From Cyathus striatus (lineage: Eukaryota; Basidiomycota; Agaricomycetes; Agaricales; Nidulariaceae): a stretch of DNA of 64,000 nt. Position numbers and translations under genes: made by a program. Under the pieces are notes generated by a model. The model made no database searches and was not told the DNA's origin. It was given only the letters and a program-made list of their open reading frames with translations. Below, in pieces: positions 54,990 to 64,000 of the stretch. The stretch is taken from assembly GCA_025738555.1 (NCBI GenBank), contig JAOVFP010000005.1, positions 558,001-622,000 on the forward strand, read 5' to 3'. Numbering within the stretch: the stretch's first letter is position 1; every line of letters begins with the position of its first letter.

Positions 54990-57400
54990 ACTATTTTGCT
55001 ATTGACAATATCAAATACAAATTTACGATAAGCAGAATTGGAAGCTCCGAGAAAGAATAAATACATGTGACGTTGTTATGGAAATCCTGTCTAATTGTCC
55101 ACCTCCCTCCGATATTTGATGGCGATACTGGTAGTCCCTTACCAACATGTTTCGGGAAAGTGAACGTTGACATTTACAACCCTATCAAAGAATCTTCTCT
55201 GCATGTCTGTAGGCATAAAACTCACGGTCTGGAAAATAAGTTTGCGTAATTAATTTATGAATTTCTTGCGGATCAAGGAACATTGCGAAAATATATAGTG
55301 GAGTCCTGAGAACGTCAGTCTCTAGAGTCTAGACAACCAGGTTCGACCGCGTCGACCCATCACTAAACTCAAGGTCCGACTTTCGGCTCTTCGGCTTTCC
55401 GGTCTGAGTTTGACTTTTCGGACGTCCTCGCTTCCTCGTCCTCTCCTTTCACTTACTCTCAACCCCAACACAGACACCACATCGACCTCATATCCCTTTC
55501 TCTCAGTTTCGTATGCAAAATACTACCACACATCCTGCCTCAGCTAGAGCCACGCATGCAATGGAGCATCCACGCTCTTCTCTTCTGCCACGCACTCCAT
55601 CTTGAAACCTCTATAAGAAATACCTTCAATGTCGCGTTTGAGCCCCTGTATCCTTCAGACACCACCTAAATACTTTAACCGAGCTAACCCTCACGTAGCC
55701 ACATACGACATCCCCGCATCAAATTCCCAGCTCGATGCCCTCTCCCCATACATTCATGTACGTCGGGCCGGGTATCCACAAGGTCTTATTTGACTAATAG
55801 ATCCCTTAGCTACGAGAGTCTCTCTATTGACTATTCTCGAATGTGATATCGGACCCTCTCCCCATCTTGAAAATCTAAGACCTAAACTGCTCAGCAGTAT
55901 AGATCAAGTGTGCGACCACGTCATATCTTTCCCAGTCTAAGCTCGACAGTCGACTTCGTGAAGTCCCCCAATTCAGCACGTGCAATCTAACCTCTGTGCG
56001 GGGACTCGGGACACTGATGGTAGGCAATATCAGACTTCGGTGGCGAGTAGGAGTGGGAGGGGTTGAGGAGGTCGGTTGGAGGTGAGGTTTGAGAGATGAT
56101 TTTGGTGCGCCAGTTCCGGAGCTGCCTGCTTGGGCTTCAAGTTCTAAGGCTTGGTCCTACAATATGACGAAGAACTATGCAGCCGCAGTCCTAGTCCCAT
56201 AACAAGCAACATGACATGCCTGTTCCCGCACATGCATCCTACCCACCCTTCGCGAAACCAGGAAGCACATTGTACTCCATTGTGGTTCCTCCCTCACGGA
56301 AGACAGGAGTACTACGATCTTCCTATCTCCGACAACAACACACACGTCTCAAGATGGCTATCTTTCACCTCGCAACCCCCAAACCAGCAAACACAGCACA
56401 TTCTATTATATCTCCTCTCTTACGCAAAGCAGAGGCGTACTACCATCTTCCCTCTATCTCATCCCATTTTCCCTCCTTCACCATGACCACCCACAGCAAC
56501 GTCTGCATCTCAAGATAGCTCTCGTCCATATCAAACTGAGACCTCTTCTCTTCGACCCTTAAACTTCGCAACTTTAACAGTCTCTGCATCTATGCGAGAA
56601 TCATGAAAGCACGTTACTGCTGTGACGTAGATTGCTTTGTTTATTGCTTTCCCAGGAAGTGGAGGGTTGTTACGGAGCGGAAGGGGATGGGGCAGGCACG
56701 CGCGATGGAGACCACAGAGCCATCGCGCCCCGTTTCTTGCTTTTCCCAGGAAGTGAAGGGTTGTTACGGAGCGGAAGGGGATGGGAGTGCAGAATGGAAG
56801 GGAGAATTCGTGATACGGCCCGATACCCATGCGTGAGCATTGTTTCAAATGCCCCAGCTTCTCAATTACACCAACGGGATACACCAATGTCCATGATAAG
56901 CCAAATCAGGTTCGCTGTCTCTTCAACCGCCCCCGAAATCCTCACCAAGCTCACCCTTTCCTACACATGCATGAGGATGCCAGAGAAGCCTTCTCGTTAT
57001 CTCGCATTAGGTGCTAGTACAGCACAGGATATGGGATCATTTTCGGTAGGCATGCGGGTGCTCGGGTGGTAGTTCCATGTAAGGACGAGGATATCAATAG
57101 AGGTGCGCTTGCATGGACTGGAGAGTTAGGTTTTGATTTATACTATAAGAATGGAATGTAATCTAAAAACTTATATAAACGACTGTTGGGTGTCACATAG
57201 GTGTTAGGCAATGGGTGAGGAGGGGGAGTTCGTAGGTCGTGATATCAAATATCTCCCACTCGGTTGTACTGTTACGGGACTTGATTTGGTGCATTAGTTA
57301 TGTTGGGTGGGTATGCACGGTTCTTGAGCTTGAGGGTTGTCAACGAACTCAATGAAGTAATGTATTAGACTTGGGACAATGCAGAAGATTTTACTTCAAG
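54990..57400. other. CpG-normal stretch with eroded coding pieces
   Basis: Short plus-strand frames (56,151-56,518 and 56,632-57,072) read Pro/Ser/His-rich peptides without a family. Part of it (56,930-57,090) is a further copy of the fragment at 53.0-53.4 kb. A tandem duplication of about 92 bp (CCCAGGAAGTGGAGGGTTGT, GGAGCGGAAGGGGATGGG) lies at 56,650-56,790. No intact gene is called. Confidence 0.4.
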
Positions 57401-57410
57401 ACATTATAGG

Positions 57411-57835
57411 ATAGTGATAAAGTGGACGGAAATTGGTAGCGTTTCATTACCCTTACACCGCTGGGAGTTCGATTCTCTCACAATGCCCTAAAATTCCAGT
57501 GGTTTTTGAACATTTCACTATTATGTTCCATATATAATCGTTATACATGGTTTTGAGTTAGGTGTACACCAAAGCATTAGTGGGGGAGTAGTTAACTGGT
57601 GTGTTGCCTCTCGTTATAGGAGTTCGGCGCCGACTCTCTGCCATTCATGCATGATCTGTTGCAAACGTTTGGTTTTTTGTTTTGTAGATTTCAAACACTG
57701 CATTCATTTGCCTTGGGACTCCATACTACTGAAACGATTTATGAGGCCTTGAGGGGGATTATAGTTCAGTTGACGACAGCATTAGTAACAATGAAGTTAT
57801 TCTGAGAGTTAGATTCTCTTATAATGCATGTTTGA
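57411..57835 (+). repeat. Three tRNA-like relics in a row
   Basis: Segments near 57,411-57,491, 57,585-57,645 and 57,752-57,827 each show pol III-type internal signals: A-box-like TAGTTAACTGG or TAGTTCAGTTG, and B-box-like GAGTTCGATTCTC, GAGTTCGGCG or GAGTTAGATTCTC. They lie about 160 bp apart. None folds into a full tRNA with a paired acceptor stem by eye. They may be heads of tRNA-derived SINEs or decayed tRNA genes. Confidence 0.4.
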
Positions 57836-58357
57836 TATTAGATTTTTACAGATTATATGTAGAGGTTCATGTCCTCTACTACTTATGGTCCCGCTAGGTA
57901 CACCTGACCAATTTCTATTGGTAGTCTATGTACTAGTAGTACGGGAGTAAGTCCCTTTGTACATGTATGCGTGACGGTGTTTATATAGTGTACATATTTG
58001 TCTAATTCAGTGGATACAAACATGGCAATAATATACTAATGTTCGATATGACAAGCGTGGCGCTTACATTAGGGAAATCAAACTTGCCCTCTTGGCAAAA
58101 CGAAATGATCGGCGGTCGAAACAAAACGACTTCGCACGGAAACAAAAGAAAGGAGGCGAAGTTGTTTCGAGGCGATCTTGTTACGAGCGCTCTTAGTCGA
58201 TTGTGTCGGAGCTTGAAGTTGAAGTAACCGACTGCTTGGCTCACTCGGACTCGGAGGTGCACGCGTGAACTCCTGTCACCACATTGCACGCGCATCAACC
58301 AACTTTAATCCCAGATGAAACTCCGCAGGAGCCATCAGCCATTTGTTTCGATACGAT

Positions 58358-59327
58358 AGGACCCCTGATAATCCTAGGGGAACTTAGATGCCAATCCGGA
58401 CAAAAATTGGGGCCGCAGGCCCCGAACTTAGAACGCAATCCGGACAATTTTAGCCTCTGAGACCGTTGAACTTGGATAATTTTACCGGACAAAAATGATC
58501 AATTTTTTGGGAGTTAGATTTTTGTCCGGACATATATCTCAGTGGTTGGGGTGAACTGTATGTTGAAATGTCAGTACATGTCAGTAGTGACAGTGAGGTT
58601 CAATGTTCGAATCTTGATGCTGCAGATTTTTTTTGAGATTTCGAATTCATAACTGCTAAGATTGATCACATACAACTGTACCAGAAGATGTTTGTCATGA
58701 TGATGGAAAGTGAGTTCAAGCGACCCACCTTCCGCCGCTTCCGACACATCATGTTTCTGTCACTCTTTTGACAAACACATCGAGCTCGAACTCAACACGA
58801 AGTCGACAACCAAACATGAATGCAAGACGGAAGACTCTATTATTCTTGATGAGACAATCTACTCACGGTGTTTTGTGAATCTGAGTGGATTGGCAATGGT
58901 CGTGGAAAAGTGTTTCTAGCTAATGATACTGGAATACATCAACAATGACAGACATTCCATAATTTTTAAAATCTCAAACAACATGTCTAATTGCAGCCTC
59001 AAAGCTTTCATTGCGAGGGGAGGAAAAGACAGTTGATTTTAAAGACAACAAAATATGCTTTGAAGTCAACATTGAAACCATAGATTTATATACTTATTTA
59101 GCATCAACGACCGTATTCTGACCTCGAAAAGCACATTTCTGCGAGATTTAAAGAGAAAAGCGCAAAAACGCAAATTTTGAACTTAGAACGCTAAATCCGG
59201 ACAAAATTTGGTATTTGAGACGAACTTAGATCCATTCCGGACATTTTTTCGAAAATAGGCCAAAAATCTGTCCGGAAAAACATCCGCTCTTCAGGATCTA
59301 AGTTCCCTTAGGATAATCAGGGGTCCT
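58358..59327. mobile_element. MITE with 8-bp TSD (hAT/KDZ-type duplication)
   Basis: The ends are inverted repeats starting AGGACCCCTGATAATCCTAG (left) and AGGACCCCTGATTATCCTAA (right, read inward), continuing with GGGAACTTAGAT. The exact 8-bp target duplication GATACGAT lies at 58,350-58,357 and 59,328-59,335. The 970-bp interior repeats CCGGACA and GGACAAAAAT near both ends, holds a tRNA-like stretch at about 58,540-58,625, and encodes no transposase. It is inserted between two inverted AGGGGAAATCAAACTTG-like sequences (about 58,070 and 59,425), perhaps the ends of an older element. Confidence 0.9.
58540..58625 (+). other. tRNA-like segment inside the 58.4-kb MITE
   Basis: ATATCTCAGTGGTTGGGG resembles a D-arm/A-box and ATGTTCGAATCTTGATG a T-arm/B-box, about 60 bp apart. 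They are followed by a T-run (TTTTTTTT at about 58,627-58,634) that would terminate pol III. The acceptor stem is not clearly paired, so this is a tRNA-derived relic rather than a called tRNA. Confidence 0.4.
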
Positions 59328-60072
59328 GATACGATGTGGGGGTGTCAAACCTCGGTCGGAACAAAACGAAGTTCCCACGTAACAAAAAACTGCTTGGCAC
59401 AACAAAACAGCCAAGTTTGATTTCCCCTATTATACTTCAAGTCATTACTGTGTATTTGGTTATAATGTTGCCACTGTCGCTGGGATTTCAGTCTCCCAAA
59501 CCCTGTCTGATTATCCACACTGTACGAGTCAAGCATTGTTGATAAATTTGGATGCTTTAATGTATGGAAAGCTTAACAACCACGCTCAATTCCATTAAAC
59601 AGAATTGAGTTCCGAGTCCCGATGATCGGCAATCCTGGCGTTGCGAACACCAATATGTCAAATTCAATATCAATTTGTTCATATTCCACTTCCTTCCCTT
59701 TGTAACATACACATAATCCCAACGACGCTCCGAGTCAAAGAAACAAAAGAAGGCAGTAATCAAAGACAGTGAGAAGCTTCTCTGGCGCTGGTTAGGCAAG
59801 ACGTGTAATGCAGTGCCTCGATGCAACTTTACAGCGCCATCATATCGAAATTCAGGTCCGTTACTTGAGTGCAGGCTGCTACCGCGTTAATATCGTAGCC
59901 AATGGCAAATATGATATCATGTGTATTTGCAGAGTACTGCGAAACTTGTCGTCTATATTGACGTAGTGGTATGTATACACATAAGAATGCTTGGGTATTA
60001 CTCGCTGGCTGGGTACCTTGGTAAACTTGTCCCCAAAGCACTTCAACCTATTGACAATTACTGATTAACAAC

Positions 60073-60165
60073 TCTTTGTTAGTATATCGGTTAGTACACG
60101 CGCCTGTCATGATCATGTACTTCCAGTTATCGCGCGAAAGCTGGGTTCGACTCCCAGACAGAGAG
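60073..60165 (+). tRNA. tRNA-Asp(GTC) with a 21-nt intron
   Basis: A complete cloverleaf can be drawn. The acceptor stem TCTTTGT pairs with ACAGAGA (one G-T pair). The D-arm is GTA/TAC. The anticodon stem CGCGC pairs with GCGCG, with loop CTGTCA...C and anticodon GTC at 60,106-60,108. The T-stem is CTGGG/CCCAG around TTCGACT, and the discriminator base is G as in tRNA-Asp. An intron of 21 nt (60,110-60,130) interrupts the loop one base after the anticodon, the standard place for eukaryotic tRNA introns. The A- and B-box promoter elements are intact. Confidence 0.92.
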
Positions 60166-60937
60166 ATATTCAGATTTGAATGGTTCATTTTTTCTCTTTC
60201 TTCTCGTTTTGCGTACGTACAGTCATCCATCGCATAATAAAACACAACCATACAATGCAACAGCACAAAGCATTTTGCATATAGCTCATCGAAATCATAG
60301 CCAATTTGGTTCATTCTTTTTTTATTTTACAAATGCATTATTCTTAAATCTGTCTGTCAGTTTGGTAATATATATGTAACCTTATAGAGCGAGCAGAGTT
60401 TTACAACGTGTACAATTTATGGAACAAGATTTAGTGTTTCATTTGATGATGGATGACTGTAATAGTCTTACAATAAATACTCCAAGTTGATGTTCTTCTT
60501 GAAGTTGTAGTAATTAGTAAAATATGTCTGCATGATGACTGAATGAATTTTTTTAAGATCAAGGAAAAGATTCTGACGTTGCAAAGGTATGTAGTGGAGT
60601 CCTGGCTGGGGGCCCTGGACAGGTTACAACCACGTTTCGACCTGTTCAAACCCAGGCTCCTAAAACCATCCTCTCGAATCTCGAGCAGCTTCCTATGTTT
60701 TTGCAGAGGCAAACAGCGGTAAATATTTATTCGGGACAAACAAAAACAAGGAAGCTGCTCGAGATTGAGAGGCTGGCATAACTGGTTGCCGACATTTCTC
60801 CGTGAACCCTTCGCATCAGTACTATCAATAGAGCCCTGTTGAGTCCCTGTACTTCCCTGTCGCTTATCTTACGAGATAGATGTGATTATGAAAATTTCGA
60901 AGCGTGCCAGCTGTTCTTGTACTGACTTCTTTGACGC

Positions 60938-63693
60938 ATGGCTTCACAGCACTCTACCCCGCATCGCGAATGGACACCATCCCAAATACGACAACTCACG
61001 GAAACCAAATTTCAGAAGAGAGCATGCTGGTATCAAATTAAGGTAGCGCTTGCTTTGTATAGCGGGAAAGATGTGGTGGGATGTGCTCCCACAGGTGCTG
61101 GGAAGACACTATCGTTTTGGATACCGCTTTTGATGGCACTTGAGGAGGGGCATGATAAGATGTCAATCGTTGTTACCCCATTGAATCTACTGGGGAAACA
61201 GAATGTAGAAATGCTGGAGAAGGCTGGGATAAGTGCTATAAGTGTTACAAAGAAGAATGCAAATTCTTCGACGTTCAAGGCAGGTATTGTTGTCATTTAC
61301 ACATTGCAATGCTAACAAATTAAGTAATTAGGATATTGAAGATGGAAAGTACCATGTGGTCGTAATCAACCCGGAGATTCTAATGGCACACCCCGAAATG
61401 AAAGCATTGGTGAAAAAGCAAAAGGTGACCAGCCGAATCCTAAACTTCATATTTGACGAAGGCCACTGTATTAGCCAATGGGGAAAGTTCAGAAAAGAGT
61501 ATCTCAGTGTTGGATCATTGCGTTACCTTATTTCTGAACATATTCCCTTCTACATCGCATCCGCTACCCTCCCACCTGATATACTTGCGGAAATAAAGGA
61601 CATATTGTGCCTTCGTCCCGCAAATACGGAATATATCTTGCGCTCAAATGATAGGCCCGATGTTCATTTAGTGGTCCGGCCACTCGTATACCCTGCAAAT
61701 AGTTTTAAGGATCTCGCATTCCTTATTCCAGAGACCTGTAGGTCAAGTGATATCAGTAATCCTCCACCAAAATTTGTTGTATTCTTTGACGACACGAAAG
61801 AGACACAAGAGGCATGTAAATACCTTAGATCACAGCTATCGGAGTCCTTAAGGGACAAAGTGAAATATTTCCATGCGACAATGACACAGCCTTATCGTGA
61901 AGAGGAGACTGTTAGGTTTTTCAACTCGGATATCTGGGGAATGTGTTGCACTGATGCATTTGGTATGGTTAGTAAGATTAAAACATAAGAGTTAATACAA
62001 CGTTACTGACTGTTGGCTATACAGGGTGTTGATCTCTCAGACATTGAAATCGTTGTTCAATTTAAAGCAACGTGCAACCTGTGCACACTATGGCAGAGAT
62101 TTGGACGAGCAGCGCGTGGTAGTGGTGAGGAGGGGACTGCAATACTTCTCATAGAGAAAAAGGATACGAAAGAAGGACGGTTAGTTAAAGAACAAGCACA
62201 GGAAAAAATAAAAACAAGTACTGTGATGAAACGAAAGGCTAAGTGCCAGCTTCAGCCGGCGAAATCCAAAAAGGCCGTCCTTGGGGAACTTGCTGCCGAT
62301 GTGCTTGACCAGGTCGACAGTGGGGAAACGGGCCCGAGCGAAGCCTTGAATAACGATGCGATAGATCTTGATGTTGTTGACCAATGTGCTGTTGAGGACA
62401 TCGAATTTGAGCAATGGAAAGAGGAGAGACGGGTTCAGTATGCACAAGTAGTACTGAAGAGGGAGCAACCATGGAAGAAAGGGAAAGGGAATAAAATGGA
62501 GGTGGGAAGTGCAATGGACGACTTCATCAACCCACATCAATTAGTTCATTGTCGTCGCATCATTCCCATGTTATATTTTGGGAACAATAAGTTGCGTGAG
62601 TTAATTCTTCCAAATTAGTTTACCACACACTCTCAGCGCTCACCTGTTCTCACCGGCACCACTCATTCCAGCTGTAGACGACTATTGGCACTGTGATACC
62701 TCCACCCTCTCTGGCTGTCAGCGCTGCAAACCGAAAGTCTCGCGTCTTTGCTGCGACCTTTGTAATCCAGAAGCCTTTTCTTCGTTTGAAGTTCTATTTC
62801 GAAAGCCTCCCAAACGAACTTCAAAATCAGTCATTAAACCCTACGATATGGCATCCTCCCACCAACTTCTCATAGATGCCTTGCTTGGCTGGCGTCGAGA
62901 AAACGCAATTCTGACATTCGGTAAAGCAGCCGTTCACACATATGGAGCACGATTGCTTCTTGCCGACTCACAGCTAACTCGGATTGTTGACTGTGCGCAA
63001 TCGTGTAAGATTCTCACTGTCGAGCAGCTAATTCGAGAGACTGGATGGACGAAGGAATTGGCGGAGGAGTATGGTCAGTCCATCCTTGCACTTATCATAT
63101 ACCACTTCCCTCCCCCAACCGAATCGACGCCTCGGAGCACCATGTCAGCAACTCGTAAGCGTGCACCACCAACATGTAGTGCATGTAATACAGTTGGACA
63201 TACCAGTACGTTGTAATAATATCGCTTACCATTGATATTCTAAACACTGTTCACAGGTGCAAACCAGTCATGTCCAAAGAAAGTTACAGAGCGTGCTCGT
63301 CGTTTTGGTGCCGATGAAAATACAATACCACCGACTGCTTCTAAGCAAAATAAATCGCAACTACATATTTATTCACAATCAGTACAACGATATGAACCAC
63401 AGTCAGAACTCGTACAGGGACCAGCACACGCACAGGAGCTAGCACGCACACAGGAACCAGTGCATCCGCAGGAGCCAGCGCACGCAGAGGAGCTAGCACG
63501 CACACAGGTACCAGCATGCACACAGGAGCCAGCGCACACAGAGGAGGCGGTATGCACACAGGGATCCACACAACCGGTACACATGCAGGGTTCAGCTGTC
63601 CCCGCATTCTATCGCCATCTTCTTAATCCAACCTTTTTCCAACAACCATACCCATCGTATTCCACCTTTCCACATGTTCCCCGTAGTTCCTAA
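60938..63693 (+). CDS. RecQ-like DNA helicase with C-terminal Cys clusters, possibly frameshifted
   Basis: Exon 1 (60,938-61,283) has the Walker A motif CAPTGAGKT (residues about 50-58) and VVTPLNLLGKQN. Exon 2 (from 61,342) has DEGHCISQWG (motif II, Gly in place of the usual Ala), SATLP (motif III), HATM and TDAFGM. After a 57-bp intron, exon 3 (from 62,025) completes GVDLSDIE (motif V) and has QRFGRAARG (motif VI). This order and the DEGHCISQWG block mark a RecQ-type 3'-5' helicase. The frame ends with TAG at 62,616-62,618, but coding continues one frame over from about 62,630: YWHCDTSTLSGCQRC and LCCDLC, a helical block WTKELAEEYG, then a zinc knuckle CSACNTVGHT...SCP across an intron (63,206-63,256). 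The tail has Ala/Gln/Glu/Pro repeats. No canonical intron repairs the junction, so it is a frameshift, a sequencing error or two genes. Such helicases are numerous in mushroom genomes, some transposon- or subtelomere-linked. Confidence 0.75.
63415..63590 (+). repeat. In-frame minisatellite in the helicase tail
   Basis: About eight degenerate units of roughly 18-24 bp based on GCACGCACACAGGAGCCAGC encode repeats such as AHAQELARTQEP. Unit lengths are multiples of three and the frame stays open through the array. Confidence 0.8.
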
Positions 63694-63989
63694 TCGACCT
63701 CAAGACTTCCGTCGTCTTCAACAGTCCTCTCAAGATCTTCTAAATCTTCGCTTTCACATAACATCACATACTCCTCATCGTCTATATCCATGGCATTAGA
63801 TGCCACACCCCTTGGTGACATGATCTTTAGTATCCCTTTTGCCATAAGATCTGGTATAATATAGTTTGACTTTCTTCCTTTAATTTCTTCGCTAGTTTTG
63901 TTCTTTTCCATGTAATGCAGTAATTTAGTGAATGTCATTGTCATATTTGGTAGTGAATGATGAGTGGTTTTATGATCAAGGCAAAACAT
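63690..63989 (-). CDS. Unrecognised convergent gene, cut by the window edge
   Basis: A 99-codon minus-strand frame begins near the right edge and probably continues beyond it. It is charged, with SEEIKGRKS and a very acidic C terminus (DIDDEEY, SEDLEDLERTVEDD). Its stop codon overlaps the stop of the helicase gene tail-to-tail (CTAA at 63,690-63,693). No domain is recognised. A role linked to the helicase is possible but not shown. Confidence 0.4.
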   Translation of the reverse strand: MFCLDHKTTHHSLPNMTMTFTKLLHYMEKNKTSEEIKGRKSNYIIPDLMAKGILKIMSPRGVASNAMDIDDEEYVMLCESEDLEDLERTVEDDGSLEVD

Positions 63990-64000
63990 CCTTTCGATTT

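Noticed and set aside
58065..59440. A larger element defined by inverted AGGGGAAATCAAACTTG-like sequences around the 58.4-kb MITE
   Set aside because: The match is only about 18 bp and no target duplication is evident, so I mention it but do not call it.

Overview
The window looks like basidiomycete (Agaricomycetes-type) nuclear DNA. The gene families point that way: DUF6533 membrane proteins, a CxC5/CxC6 KDZ transposase, a RecQ-type helicase with a C-terminal Cys-rich part, a UstYa-like protein and a small secreted double-psi beta-barrel protein. So do the introns, which are GT-AG and mostly 47-60 bp. I cannot name the species. Genes are few and often broken; most of the sequence is transposable elements and satellite-like arrays.

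Layout. 1-11.4 kb: a decayed Ty3/Gypsy chromovirus read on the minus strand (protease, RT, RNase H, integrase, chromodomain, then a second structural-type ORF), split by a 3.6-kb palindromic element whose arms are tandem repeats and whose loop holds an 18S rRNA 5'-end-like fragment. 11.4-14.1 kb: the end of a mariner-like element, then a solo satellite arm of the same type as the palindrome arms. 14.5-18.7 kb: three DNA elements nested one inside another. The outer two share a related core and similar termini, but each carries its own short-motif array. 19.3-31.4 kb: a gene island with normal CpG content. It holds a DUF6533 gene, a mariner MITE, a decayed armadillo gene, a tyrosine-recombinase fragment, a histidine acid phosphatase lacking its N terminus, an IPI1-like fragment, an intact secreted DPBB gene and a truncated UstYa-like gene. 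32.4-34.4 kb: a mariner-like element. 34.6-52.4 kb: a CpG-depleted block. Here one mariner-like transposase gene is split by about 10 kb of later insertions: a second palindromic satellite element with a Harbinger-like MITE inside it, a KDZ transposase, and minisatellites. 52.7-64 kb: a second CpG-normal island with a DUF6533 gene, tRNA-like relics, a MITE with a perfect 8-bp target duplication, an intron-containing tRNA-Asp(GTC), a RecQ-like helicase and a convergent gene running off the right edge.

Two themes tie the window together. First, unrelated elements (Gypsy, KDZ, mariner) are killed mainly by CGA-to-TGA changes, which suggests CpG methylation and deamination or a RIP-like process. 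Second, several DNA-element families are built from a conserved core or terminus plus homogenised short-motif arrays that differ between relatives. Together with the palindromic satellite-armed elements, these are the best candidates here for something undescribed. All gene calls come from reading the sequence; no database search was run.
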